Assembly: GCA_965221725.1 (NCBI GenBank)
Contig: OZ244909.1
Coordinates: 3,162,001-3,226,000, forward strand
Direction of reading: 5' to 3'
Length of the DNA stretch: 64,000 nucleotides
From: HK1 sp965221725
GTDB taxonomy: Bacteria; Pseudomonadota; Gammaproteobacteria; HK1
Shown: piece by piece, positions 9,021 through 17,653 of the stretch
How positions within the stretch are numbered: position 1 is the stretch's first letter
How the letters are laid out: each line of letters starts with the position of its first letter
Translations under genes and position numbers: made by a program
Notes under the pieces: generated by a model
Databases searched by the model: none
What the model was told of the DNA's origin: nothing
Seen by the model: the letters and a program-made list of their open reading frames with translations, nothing else

Positions 9021-9120
9021 GGACTCTGACCGAAATTGATTTTCCGCCTCATGAACCCCAATCCACCTCCGGACAGCGGGGGCAGGCGCGTTGAGCGGAA
9101 AGTTATCCCGATCAGAGTCC
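9021..9120. repeat. 100-bp element with 30-bp inverted repeats
   Basis: The left end reads GGACTCTGACCGAAATTGAT followed by TTTCCGCCTCA. The right end in reverse complement reads GGACTCTGATCGGGATAAC followed by TTTCCGCTCAA, so about 30 bases are inverted with a few mismatches. It lies between a small gene and an old-yellow-enzyme gene. I saw no second copy in the window, so it differs from families A and B. Confidence 0.65.
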
Positions 9121-9140
9121 CCTGATGTGATCCGGGGACG

Positions 9141-11186
9141 ATGAGTTCGAGCCGGTACCCCGCCCTTCTCCAGCCGTTCCGGCTGCGTCACCTGACCTTC
9201 AGGAACCGGGTCATGAGCACGAGCCATGCTCCCGGCTACGTGGAGGATCGGCACCCGAAGCTCCGCTACCAGCTCTACCACGAGGAGAAGGCAAAGGGCG
9301 GGCTCGCGCTCACCATGTTCGGCGGCTCGTCCAACATCGCGCCGGATTCACCCTCCGCCTTCGGCCAGATCTACATCGGCGACGACTCCATCATCCCCGT
9401 GCTGCGGGAGTTCTCCGAGCGCGTGCACCGGCACGGCTGCGCCATCATGTGCCAGATCACCCACATGGGGCATCGCACGCTGTGGAACGTGGAGGACTGG
9501 CTGCCGCCCCTTGCCCCCTCGGTGGTGCGCGAGCCCGCGCACCGCTCGTTCCCGAAGGAGATGGACCGCCACGACATCCGCCGCGTGGTGCGGGCGTTCG
9601 GCGACGCCGCGTGGCGCTGCCGGGAAGGCGGGCTCGACGGCACCGAGCTGCTCGCTCAGGGCCACCTCATCCATCAGTTCTGGACTCCGCTCGTCAACCG
9701 GCGCACCGACGCGTACGGCGGGAGCCTCGAGAACCGGGCGCGGTTCGGCCTGGAGGTGCTGGAGGAGATCCGCCGGCGGGTGGGGGACGACTTCCTGGTC
9801 GGCTTCCGGATGATGGGCGATGAGCTGAAGGAGGGCGGCCTCACCCAGGAGGACTGCCTCGCGCTCGCGAAGATCTACGCCGACACCGGCATGTGCGACT
9901 TCATGAACGTGATCGCCGGCCAGGTCGGGGACGAGCGGGGGCTCTCGAAGGCCATTCCGAGCATGGCCGGCCCGCGTGCGCCCTTCGTGCACATCGCGGC
10001 CGCGATGAAGCGCGAGACCGGGCTTGCGGTCTTCCACGCCACCCGCATCGCGGATCTGGCGACGGCCGAGCACTGCGTGCGCGAAGGTTACGTCGACATG
10101 GTGGCGATGACTCGCGCCCACATGGCGGACCCGCACATCGTCGCGAAGATGATGCGGGGCGAGGAGGATCGGATCCGTCCCTGCGTCGGCGCCGGCTACT
10201 GCCTCGACCGCATCTACGTGGGCGGCGATGCGCTCTGCCTGCACAACCCCGCCACCGGGCGCGAGCGGACGATGCCCCATGTGGTGGAGCCCGGCCCCGG
10301 CCCGAGGCGCAAGGTGGTGGTGGTGGGGGCGGGGCCGGCCGGCCTGGAGGCGGCGCGGGTCTCGGCGTTGCGCGGGCACGAGGTGGTGGTGTTCGAGGCG
10401 GCGGCTTCGCCGGGTGGGCAGATCGTGCTCGCAGCGCGAGCGACGTGGCGCAAGGATCTGCTGGGCGTCGCGCAGTGGCTTGCATCCGAGGTCGAGCGCC
10501 TTGGCGTCACCGTGTACCTCAACCGCTACGCCGAGGCCGACGACGTGCTCGCCGAGCGGCCGGACATCGTGGTCGTCGCCACCGGCGGGGTGCCGAACAC
10601 CGAGTGGGTCGACGGCGCCGAGCATGTGGTCAATGCATGGGACGTGCTGGGGGGCCAGGTCGAGCCCGGAGCCGAGGTTCTGGTGTACGACGACCACGGA
10701 GACCATCAGGGGCCGAGTGTGGTGGACTTCCTCGCCACGCGCGGCTCGAAGGTCGAGCTTGCGACCCCGGACCGTATGGCGGCGCACGAGGTCGGCGCCA
10801 GCAATTTCCCCGTGTACCTGGAGAGCTTCTACTCGAAGGGGGTCCGGATGACCCCCGACCACCGCCTGCGCCGCGTGGAGCGCGACGGCAACCGGCTGCG
10901 CGCGACCCTGCGCAACGAATACAACGACGCGGAGGAGACGCGCGCCGTCGATCAGGTCGTGGTCGAGCACGGCACGCTGCCGTCCGCGGAACTTTTCCAC
11001 GATCTCGCCCCCCGGGCCCGCAACGATGGCGAGCTGGACATCGAGGCGCTGATCGCCGGCCGCGCCCAGGCCGGCGCGTCGAACCAGGACGGGGCGTTCA
11101 TGCTGTTCCGGGTGGGCGACGCGGTGGCCAGCCGCAACATCCACGCCGCGATCTACGACGCGCTGCGGCTCTGCAAGACGTTCTGA
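9141..11186 (+). CDS. OYE-family FMN/Fe-S/FAD oxidoreductase, DgcA-like demethylase
   Basis: 681 residues with an N-terminal FMN TIM barrel (1-350), a short Fe-S linker and a C-terminal FAD/NAD(P) domain (VVVVGAGPAGLEAARVSALR near 392). The end, NIHAAIYDALRLCKTF, and the overall layout closely match the dimethylglycine/N-methylproline demethylase branch (DgcA, stachydrine-type enzymes), related to trimethylamine dehydrogenase. These oxidatively remove N-methyl groups. The iron-sulfur site reads CVGAGYC (Cys348, Ala351, Cys354) with Cys366 further on, so the second cysteine of the usual CxxCxxC is Ala. The gene stands alone; substrate is inferred to be an N-methylated amine or amino acid. The reading frame is full length and looks intact. 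Confidence 0.85.
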   Translation: MSSSRYPALLQPFRLRHLTFRNRVMSTSHAPGYVEDRHPKLRYQLYHEEKAKGGLALTMFGGSSNIAPDSPSAFGQIYIGDDSIIPVLREFSERVHRHGCAIMCQITHMGHRTLWNVEDWLPPLAPSVVREPAHRSFPKEMDRHDIRRVVRAFGDAAWRCREGGLDGTELLAQGHLIHQFWTPLVNRRTDAYGGSLENRARFGLEVLEEIRRRVGDDFLVGFRMMGDELKEGGLTQEDCLALAKIYADTGMCDFMNVIAGQVGDERGLSKAIPSMAGPRAPFVHIAAAMKRETGLAVFHATRIADLATAEHCVREGYVDMVAMTRAHMADPHIVAKMMRGEEDRIRPCVGAGYCLDRIYVGGDALCLHNPATGRERTMPHVVEPGPGPRRKVVVVGAGPAGLEAARVSALRGHEVVVFEAAASPGGQIVLAARATWRKDLLGVAQWLASEVERLGVTVYLNRYAEADDVLAERPDIVVVATGGVPNTEWVDGAEHVVNAWDVLGGQVEPGAEVLVYDDHGDHQGPSVVDFLATRGSKVELATPDRMAAHEVGASNFPVYLESFYSKGVRMTPDHRLRRVERDGNRLRATLRNEYNDAEETRAVDQVVVEHGTLPSAELFHDLAPRARNDGELDIEALIAGRAQAGASNQDGAFMLFRVGDAVASRNIHAAIYDALRLCKTF

Positions 11187-11245
11187 CGCGCCGCGGTCGG
11201 CGGTACCGTTCGTGGGCCGAGGGGCCGTGTTGCTTCGGAATGCCG

Positions 11246-11432
11246 CCCGGAAATGTCGCCGATTGGCGAGGCGAGGGGGCGGAGATGGCTGGTTGCGCAA
11301 AGCGAACGCGAGTCAGGGCGTGCAGGCGTACCCGCAGGTACGTCGAGCCCCCGGGCCGCCTCCATGTCGCATTCAACGCGGCGAAAGCAGTCGGATCCGT
11401 GCCCGCAGCCGTGAATCGGCGACATTTCCGGG
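11246..11432. repeat. Inverted-repeat element, family A, full-length copy
   Basis: 187 bp bounded by perfect 19-bp inverted repeats, CCCGGAAATGTCGCCGATT at 11246-11264 and its exact complement at 11414-11432. Read on the reverse strand, the interior aligns along its whole length with the copy at 26418-26605 (CACGGCTGCGG, TTTCGCCGCGTTGAAT, a central GTAC-N5-GTAC mini-hairpin, CCTGACTCGCGTTCG). The arms of the two copies differ in sequence but each pair is self-complementary. It lies between convergent genes. Confidence 0.85.
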
Positions 11433-11437
11433 TTAGC

Positions 11438-11522
11438 CGCATTTCTCACAAGCCCATGAACTGGAACCATTCAGACCTGAGCGGTTCTCCAGTCCTGGCC
11501 GGGAAGGGCTGAGAAATGGCGG
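11438..11522. repeat. Inverted-repeat element, family B
   Basis: Begins CCGCATTTCTCACAAGCCC and ends GGGCTGAGAAATGGCGG, an imperfect inverted pair. The interior (CCATTCAGACCTGAGCGG, then CCTGGCCGGGAA) is matched by 27602-27684. It abuts the family A copy at 11246-11432 and overlaps the 3' end of the prpF-like gene. Confidence 0.7.
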
Positions 11523-12690
11523 TCAGGCCGGGGCGGGGGTGGTCACCGGCCGGCTCCGGACCGAGCGGATGGTCGAGCGTGGGGCCGGGGACGTAGATCC
11601 TGCCATCGAAGATGAGACGCGCCGTGCGCACCAGGCCGGCGGAGACCACCTTGATGCCGCCGGCGGCAGGACGGATGTCGACCGAGACTTCGATCTGCCC
11701 CGCCGGGTGCTCGATGGTGACGGCCAGGGGACTCTGCGCCGGGTCGAGCCGTGCGACTTCCGAGGCCACGGTCCCCGGGGCCGCGGCGGCGCTGGCGACG
11801 CAGATCGCGCCGGTCGCGGCGTGGGCCTGGTGGGTGCGGGTCGGGACCAGGTAGCGCGACGAGATGCCGGGACCGGCGCGCGGAGGAGCCACGAGGGAGA
11901 CCTTGGGGATCACCAGATCCGCGACATCGCCCAGACCCATCATCTCCCCTGCGGTTCGCCGCATCCGCTCCACGCGCGCGAACAGCGCGGGGTCGGCGTC
12001 GAGTTCGGCCGGGGTTTCGTATCCGGTCTTGCCGAGCGCGTCGGCCCGCACCAGCAGCATCGGCATGGCGACATCGATGAGGGTGACCGCCACGCCGTCG
12101 ATCTCGTCCCGTGGGCGCCCCGAAGGCAGCATGGCGCCGGTTCTGGAACCGGCGCACCGCAGCAGGTTGAGCACCACGGGGGCGCTCGTTCCGGGTACGC
12201 CGTCTATCGCGACCTCCCCGTCGTAGCGAACCCGCTTTCCCGGCGTCTGCACCACGGCCTCGGCGAGCCCGCCGGTGTTGACCATGCGGATGCGCACCCG
12301 CGTCTCGCCGTCGCCGGCCGCGACCATGCCGCGCTCGACGGCGAACGGCCCGACCCCGGCGAGAAGGTTTCCGCAGCTCGGATTCAGATCCACGATCGCC
12401 CGCTCGACATGCACCTGGGCGAACAGGTAATCGACATCGACATCGTCCGCCGCCGAGGGGCTGACGATCGCGACCTTGCTGGTGAGCGGGTTCGCGCCCC
12501 CGGCCCCGTCGATCTGCCGGGGGTCGGGAGACCCCATCGCGGCGAGGAGCACCCGGTCGCGCGCCTGCGGGTCGTCCGGCAGGTCGGCCCGCTCGAAGTA
12601 CAGCCCCTTCGACGTGCCGCCCCGCATCAGCGCGGCCGGAATCCCGATCTGCGCCCCGGGTCGCGCCGACGAATCCGGTTGCACGCTCAT
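11446..12690 (-). CDS. PrpF-family isomerase (methylaconitate / oxalomesaconate type)
   Basis: 414 residues from an ATG at 12690 that overlaps the upstream stop (ATGA). PrpF-family marks are PAALMRGGTSKGLYF near the start, QIDGAGGANPLTSKVAIVS, DLNPSCGNLLAGVGPFAVE and an HQAHAATGAICVASAA stretch. The family shifts a double bond by proton transfer in substrates such as 2-methylaconitate or 4-oxalomesaconate. Neighbours differ from the 2-methylcitrate cluster, so a catabolic isomerase of another unsaturated acid is more likely (inference). Residues from about 390 to 414 are encoded by the family B repeat, which replaces the native C-terminus. Confidence 0.85.
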   Translation of the reverse strand: MSVQPDSSARPGAQIGIPAALMRGGTSKGLYFERADLPDDPQARDRVLLAAMGSPDPRQIDGAGGANPLTSKVAIVSPSAADDVDVDYLFAQVHVERAIVDLNPSCGNLLAGVGPFAVERGMVAAGDGETRVRIRMVNTGGLAEAVVQTPGKRVRYDGEVAIDGVPGTSAPVVLNLLRCAGSRTGAMLPSGRPRDEIDGVAVTLIDVAMPMLLVRADALGKTGYETPAELDADPALFARVERMRRTAGEMMGLGDVADLVIPKVSLVAPPRAGPGISSRYLVPTRTHQAHAATGAICVASAAAAPGTVASEVARLDPAQSPLAVTIEHPAGQIEVSVDIRPAAGGIKVVSAGLVRTARLIFDGRIYVPGPTLDHPLGPEPAGDHPRPGLTAISQPFPARTGEPLRSEWFQFMGL

Positions 12691-14684
12691 CTGCCGATCG
12701 AAAGGCCCAGTTTGCGGCCTTCGTAGATGGCGGCCGGCGCCTGGCGGGCGGCGAGGCAGTCGCCGATGGCGTGTACTTCGCGCTCCGAACTCGCGAGGGC
12801 GTCCGCCAGCCAGCGTTCCGGAGCGTTGACGGTGGCGAGCACCAGCGCGTCGGCGTCGATGCGCCGCTCGGACTCGTCGAGCAGGTCGACGACCGTCGCG
12901 CCGTCGCCGTGCCACTCCTTCACCGCGGACTCCACCACGAATTCCACCCCGAGGCGCTTCAGTCGTTCCCGCAGCGGCCAGTCGGCGGAGGTGCGCACGA
13001 TCTCGCAGCCCACGAAGGGGTCCGGGGTCACGATGGTGACCGCATGCCCCTGCTCGGCGAGGTGCCAGGCGGTGCCGCCTCCGCGCCAGGTGCCGGTGTC
13101 GTCCAGCACGATGACCCGGTGCCCGGGCCGGGCCGCGCGGCGCATCACGTCCTCCACCGAGAACACGCCGGCCCGATCGATGCCGGGGAGCCGGTCCACG
13201 GTGGGAAGCCCGCGCTGCCAGCCGTTGCCGGCGGGTTGCGAGCCGGTCGCGAGCACCACCACGTCCGCGTCGAAGCCCTCCACCTCTTCGGGGTCCATCG
13301 GGGTGTTGAGACGTACCACCGCCTGAAGTTTCGTGAGCTGGCGCGCGTACCAGTCGAGGAGGTCGAGAATCTGCCCGCGTCGCGGCTGCATCCCCGCAAG
13401 GCGGAACTGACCGCCCAGCCGGTCCGACGCTTCGGCCAGGGTGACGCGATGCCCTCGCTCCGCCGCGGCCCGCGCCGCCTCCAGCCCGGCCGGGCCGCCG
13501 CCCACCACCAGGACCGAGCGCGGTGATTCGGTACGGGCGAACCGGTCCCCGCCCCACTCGAACTCGCGCCCCGCCGACGGATTGACGAGGCAGCTCACCC
13601 AGTAGTCGCGAGAGCGCCGGCCCCAGCACATCTGGTTGCACGACAGGCACGGCCGCACGTCCTCGGCCCGCCCGTCGCGCGCCTTGTTCGCCAGGTGCGG
13701 GTCCGCAATCTGGCCGCGCACGATGCTCACCATGTCGGCCTGACCGGAGGCGATGACGTAGTCCGCGTTCTCCGGGGTGCGGATGTGGCTCTCCGACTGC
13801 ACCTTCGCGTGCCGCACCGCCTGCCTGATGCGCTCTGCCCAGGGCGGACCGAGCTTGTCCTCGTAGACGAACGTCGGCATCAGGCGTGTGAACTCGAAGT
13901 AGCTGCCGGTGCCCACCGTCACGTAGTCGTAGAGGCCGCGCGCGTCGTGCCAGGCCGCGATTTCCTGCTGGTCCTCGACCGAGAGCACGTCGGGGCGGGT
14001 GGGGTCGACGCTCACGCAGACCCCGATGACGAAGTCGGGACCGCAGCGCGTACGGATCCGCGCCAGGGTGCGCGCCGAGAACTGCATCCGTTTCTCGAAC
14101 GAGCCGCCCCACGCGTCGTCGCGGCGGTTCGAGTACGGCGACCAGAACTGCTCGAAGAGCGCGTTGTAGGCGGCCATGATCTCGCAGCCGTCGAAGCCCG
14201 CCTCTTTCGCCCGGCGCGCGGCCTCGGCGAAGCCTTCGACGAGCTCCTCGATCTCGGCTTCCGTCATCGCGTGGCTGCCGTCCTGGTCGTGCATGGAGGG
14301 CATCCCCGAGGGCGACCAGTTGGGCTGCCAGGAGAGGTCGAAGTCGCCGTGCGCGCCCACATGGTAGAGCTGCTGGATCATCACCGTGCCGTGTTCGTGG
14401 CAGGCGTCGGTGATGCGGCGAAAGTGCGGGATGATGCCGTCGTCGCCGTGGCGGAAGTTGCCGCGCGTGAGCACCGCGGTGCGGTGGATGGGCACCGGCT
14501 CGACCACGATCATGGCCGCCCCGCCCATGGCGCGTTCGCGGTAGTAGCCGAGGTGGCGCTCCGCGGGCAGGCCCTCGGCGCTCATGTTGGCGGTGTGGGC
14601 GCCGAAGTTCAGGCGGTGCTTGAGGGTTTTCGCCCCGACCTGGATGGGACGGAAGAGGTGGGGAAAGGGGGTGGGCGTGGTCAT
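12687..14684 (-). CDS. OYE-family FMN/4Fe-4S/FAD oxidoreductase (dienoyl-CoA-reductase-like)
   Basis: 665 residues with an FMN barrel (1-340), the Fe-S motif CLSCNQMC (Cys346, 349, 353) plus a later Cys, and an FAD/NAD(P) domain (SVLVVGGGPAGLEAARAAAE). Unlike the enzyme at 9141 it keeps all cluster cysteines. The layout is that of 2,4-dienoyl-CoA reductase and trimethylamine/histamine dehydrogenases, and it could either reduce an enone or oxidise an amine. The 4-base overlap with the prpF-like gene and the upstream luciferase-like gene (gap 12 bases) indicate a three-gene operon. The exact substrate is not known. Confidence 0.83.
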   Translation of the reverse strand: MTTPTPFPHLFRPIQVGAKTLKHRLNFGAHTANMSAEGLPAERHLGYYRERAMGGAAMIVVEPVPIHRTAVLTRGNFRHGDDGIIPHFRRITDACHEHGTVMIQQLYHVGAHGDFDLSWQPNWSPSGMPSMHDQDGSHAMTEAEIEELVEGFAEAARRAKEAGFDGCEIMAAYNALFEQFWSPYSNRRDDAWGGSFEKRMQFSARTLARIRTRCGPDFVIGVCVSVDPTRPDVLSVEDQQEIAAWHDARGLYDYVTVGTGSYFEFTRLMPTFVYEDKLGPPWAERIRQAVRHAKVQSESHIRTPENADYVIASGQADMVSIVRGQIADPHLANKARDGRAEDVRPCLSCNQMCWGRRSRDYWVSCLVNPSAGREFEWGGDRFARTESPRSVLVVGGGPAGLEAARAAAERGHRVTLAEASDRLGGQFRLAGMQPRRGQILDLLDWYARQLTKLQAVVRLNTPMDPEEVEGFDADVVVLATGSQPAGNGWQRGLPTVDRLPGIDRAGVFSVEDVMRRAARPGHRVIVLDDTGTWRGGGTAWHLAEQGHAVTIVTPDPFVGCEIVRTSADWPLRERLKRLGVEFVVESAVKEWHGDGATVVDLLDESERRIDADALVLATVNAPERWLADALASSEREVHAIGDCLAARQAPAAIYEGRKLGLSIGR

Positions 14685-14696
14685 CGATGGGCGGGC

Positions 14697-15491
14697 TCAG
14701 CCTGCCCCCCGGGCGTCGCGCCATGCGAGCCACCGCTTCACCGGGCTGAAGTCGAACTCCGGTCCGGCGACACCGACCGAGATTTCGTCCGCGCCGGCGT
14801 CGGCGATCGCATCGGCCAGGTCGAGCGCGGCGGCGTCCACCCCGATGGACCGGTCGATGGTCTTCGGGTCCCGCCCGACCTTGGCGCACCAGGCGTCCAG
14901 CACCGCGTTCTTGTGCCGCACCTGCTCGGCCGGCGTGCGCTGGCCGGCGCTGTCGCGCGCGAATCCGTGCCAGATGTCCGCGTGCTCGGCGGTGAGGCGC
15001 AGGGTGACCTTCTCGCCCGCGCCACCGATCATCATCGGCAGCGGACCCATCGGCGGCGGGTCGAGCTTGCCGAGCCGGGCCTTCATGCGCGGGATGGCGG
15101 CGGCGAGGTCCCGCAGCCGGCTCGGAGCGGTGCCGAATTCGTAGCCGTATTCGTCGTAGTCGCGTTTGAACCACCCCGAACCGATGCCGAGGATGAAGCG
15201 GCCGCCGGAGACGTGGTCGATGGTGCGGGCCATGTCCGCAAGCAACTCCGGATTGCGGTACGAGTTGCACGCGACGAGCGGCCCGAAGCGGATGGTCGAA
15301 GTCGCCTCCGCGAGCGCGGCGAGCATCGTGAAGCACTCGAAGTGCGCACCCTCGGACTCCCCGAACAGCGGGAAGAAGTGGTCCCAGGTGTAAACGCGGT
15401 CGGCGCCGAGTTCCTCCGCGGTCAGGAACGCGCGGCGGATGTCGGCGAAGGCGCAGTGCTGGGGGTATACCTGAACGGCGATTCTGGTCAT
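14697..15491 (-). CDS. Luciferase-like (LLM class) flavin-dependent oxidoreductase
   Basis: 264 residues with a bacterial-luciferase-type barrel. Family traits are ADRVYTWDHFFPLFG near the start, GPLVACNSYRNPELLADMA, DHVSGGRFILGIGSGWF and PMMIGGAGEKVTLRL. Members use FMNH2 or F420 to oxidise diverse substrates; annotation as F420-dependent is common but F420 use in this organism is not shown. It is the first gene of a probable operon with the OYE and PrpF-like genes, suggesting oxidative breakdown of a specific compound. AGGAAA precedes the ATG at 15491. The divergent ABC importer starts about 190 bases away. Confidence 0.82.
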   Translation of the reverse strand: MTRIAVQVYPQHCAFADIRRAFLTAEELGADRVYTWDHFFPLFGESEGAHFECFTMLAALAEATSTIRFGPLVACNSYRNPELLADMARTIDHVSGGRFILGIGSGWFKRDYDEYGYEFGTAPSRLRDLAAAIPRMKARLGKLDPPPMGPLPMMIGGAGEKVTLRLTAEHADIWHGFARDSAGQRTPAEQVRHKNAVLDAWCAKVGRDPKTIDRSIGVDAAALDLADAIADAGADEISVGVAGPEFDFSPVKRWLAWRDARGAG

Positions 15492-15682
15492 GGTTTCGGT
15501 TTCCTGTCCGGCGAGACGATCGGTCCGCAGCAGGGGGAGACCGCAGTCCGATCAGGATACGGTTCGCAATGGTCTCACGAATGCTTGCTTTTCGATAAGC
15601 TTGCATCAGTGTCATGCCCGCGCCGGCGATGGATCGTTGGTCGCCGGTCACTGTCAACCAATGTCGAAGGGGAGGGAAGTCG

Positions 15683-16756
15683 ATGGTCATCGAAGCTTTT
15701 CGAAGCCTGTTGTCGCGTTCTGTCGCGGTCGGTGCGTGCTTCCTCGGCGCGATGTCGTTCGCCCACGCCACGGAGACTCTGAACGCGCTTGTGTGGTGCG
15801 ATCACACGGATCCGGCGTTGATCGAGCCGTTCGAGCAGGCACACGGCGTCAAGGTCAATCTCAAGGAGTACGAGGGCACCGGCACTGCGCTCTCCATCGT
15901 CGAGCAGTCGCAGCCCGGAGACTGGGACGTGTTCGTGGTGGACGGCGTTGATGTGCCGCGCGTGGTGGACGCTGGTCTCCTGGCCCCGCTGCCGGCCGAC
16001 AAGCTCCCGATCAGCGATCTCTTCCCCGAGCTGGTGATGGCGGAGAACCATGATCGTGATGGCAAGACCTACGCGGTCTCGGAGAAGTTCGGCTACAACA
16101 CCATCTCTTTCAACAAGACGAAGGTCGATCCCGCCGACATGAACGACATGTCGATCATCTGGAGCGACAAGTACGCGGGTCGCATGGCGGTCTACGACTA
16201 CTATCTGCCCGTCATGGGGATGGTGGCCATCGGGCTCGGGAAGAACACTGCGGACCTGACCGAAGCGGACCTGCCCGCCATCCGGGAGAAGTTGTTCGCC
16301 ATGAAGGCGTCGGCGAAGCAGATCGGCGAAGTGGTGTCGAGCCAGACCGCCATCGCTACCGGCGAGGTGGACGTGCTGGTAGGCGGGGGTGAGTGGGTGA
16401 CGGCGGGACTCACCACGGAGATCCCCGATCTCGACTGGGTGTTGCCCGAGCAGGGTGGGGTGCGCTGGTCGCAGTCCATCGGGGTCTTCGCATCGTCGAC
16501 GAAGCCGGATCTCGCGCTGGAATTCGTCAGGTACATCCTGAGCCCCGAGGGTCAGGCGCGTCTCGCCACCTCGTCGTGCTACTGGGCGATGCCGGCCAAC
16601 GCAAAGGCGGCGGCGCATCTCACCGAGCAGCAGCGACGGGCCCTGCGCTGGGACGATCAGCCGGACTACCTCGCCCGGTCCCAGCTCTATCCCGTCCCGA
16701 GCGCCGAACTCGACGCGAAGATGCAGGACGTCTGGACCGAGTTCATGCAGCACTGA
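15683..16756 (+). CDS. ABC transporter substrate-binding protein (PotD-like)
   Basis: 357 residues from the ATG at 15683, preceded by a GGGAGGGAA site. A signal peptide (residues 1-25, ending SFAHA) precedes ETLNALVWCDHTDPALIEPFE. The following pattern (strand-helix with YEGTGTALSIVEQ, VFVVDGVDVPRVV, KFGYNTISFNKTKV, ILSPEGQARLA) is that of spermidine/putrescine-type extracellular binding proteins. The next three genes encode the two permeases and ATPase, so it brings a polyamine-like or small zwitterionic solute to that importer. The specific ligand is unknown. Confidence 0.9.
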   Translation: MVIEAFRSLLSRSVAVGACFLGAMSFAHATETLNALVWCDHTDPALIEPFEQAHGVKVNLKEYEGTGTALSIVEQSQPGDWDVFVVDGVDVPRVVDAGLLAPLPADKLPISDLFPELVMAENHDRDGKTYAVSEKFGYNTISFNKTKVDPADMNDMSIIWSDKYAGRMAVYDYYLPVMGMVAIGLGKNTADLTEADLPAIREKLFAMKASAKQIGEVVSSQTAIATGEVDVLVGGGEWVTAGLTTEIPDLDWVLPEQGGVRWSQSIGVFASSTKPDLALEFVRYILSPEGQARLATSSCYWAMPANAKAAAHLTEQQRRALRWDDQPDYLARSQLYPVPSAELDAKMQDVWTEFMQH

Positions 16757-16789
16757 CGGAGTCCGCACACAAAGAGCGGGACTTCCCCG

Positions 16790-17653
16790 GTGTCCACGGC
16801 GTCCGTGGCGGCGCACGAACGTCGCACCGGGTGGCGGCTGGTGCTGCCGGCGCTGCTTTGGACGCTCGCGTTCTTCGTCGTGCCGTTCGCCTGCATGGCG
16901 GCGATGAGCCTGTGGCGGCGGACCGGCGCCGGACTCGTGCGCACCTGGGATTTGCAGAACTACGCCGCGTTCTTCGCCAAGCCGTACTTCGTCGAAGGAC
17001 TGGTCAATTCGCTGGAGATTACGGTGGTCGTCACCGTGGTCTCCGCGGTGCTTGCGTATCCACTGGCGTGGTTCATCGCCGAGCGCATCCCCGAGCGCTG
17101 GCAGCGCGCCGCCCTGCTGCTCGCCATCCTCCCGTTCTGGACGTCCTACGTGGTGCGCTCCTATGCATGGACGCTTGTGCTCGCCGGTAACGGCATCCTC
17201 AATCAGGTGCTGGTGGGCGCGGGACTCGTCGACAGGCCGATCGAGATTGCGTCGACGCGCATCGCCACCGTGATCGGGTTCGTGCACTTCTTCGTGATGC
17301 TGCTGACTCTGACCATCTACGCGAACCTGAAGCAGTTGTCTCCCAACTATGCCCGGGCGGCTGCCGATCTCGGCGCGAGCCGCGTGCAGACGTTCATCCA
17401 TGTGATCGGGCCGCTCACCGTGCCCGGCATTGCGGTCGGCGCTTTCGTCACCTTCGTGCTGTGCATCGGCGATTACATCACGCCGCAGATCCTGGGCGGC
17501 AACAAGGAGCTCGTCCTGCCGCAGATCATCATGCAGCAGATTGGCCGCCGCGCGGATTTCCCGACCGCCTCGGCGCTGGCCATCATCCTGATGCTGGTCG
17601 TCACCGCCGTCTACGCCGGGTGTGCGCGCTGGCTGCGCCTGGAGCGGGCATGA
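16790..17653 (+). CDS. ABC transporter permease (PotB-like)
   Basis: 287 residues from a GTG with six hydrophobic segments. The cytoplasmic EAA loop reads ARAAADLGASRVQTFIHVIG, which docks on the ATPase. FWTSYVVRSYAWTLVLAGNG is a family mark of PotB/PotH-type permeases. Its stop overlaps the start of the second permease (ATGA), showing translational coupling. Confidence 0.9.
   Translation: MSTASVAAHERRTGWRLVLPALLWTLAFFVVPFACMAAMSLWRRTGAGLVRTWDLQNYAAFFAKPYFVEGLVNSLEITVVVTVVSAVLAYPLAWFIAERIPERWQRAALLLAILPFWTSYVVRSYAWTLVLAGNGILNQVLVGAGLVDRPIEIASTRIATVIGFVHFFVMLLTLTIYANLKQLSPNYARAAADLGASRVQTFIHVIGPLTVPGIAVGAFVTFVLCIGDYITPQILGGNKELVLPQIIMQQIGRRADFPTASALAIILMLVVTAVYAGCARWLRLERA

Noticed and set aside
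9348..11300. 650-codon open frame antisense to the DgcA-like gene
   Set aside because: No family resemblance and typical shadow composition; the plus-strand gene has full-length homology.
11446..15771. A 1441-codon open frame on the reverse strand
   Set aside because: Only its last 414 codons (PrpF-like) are protein-like. The rest runs out of frame through the OYE and LLM genes and is a GC-rich shadow.
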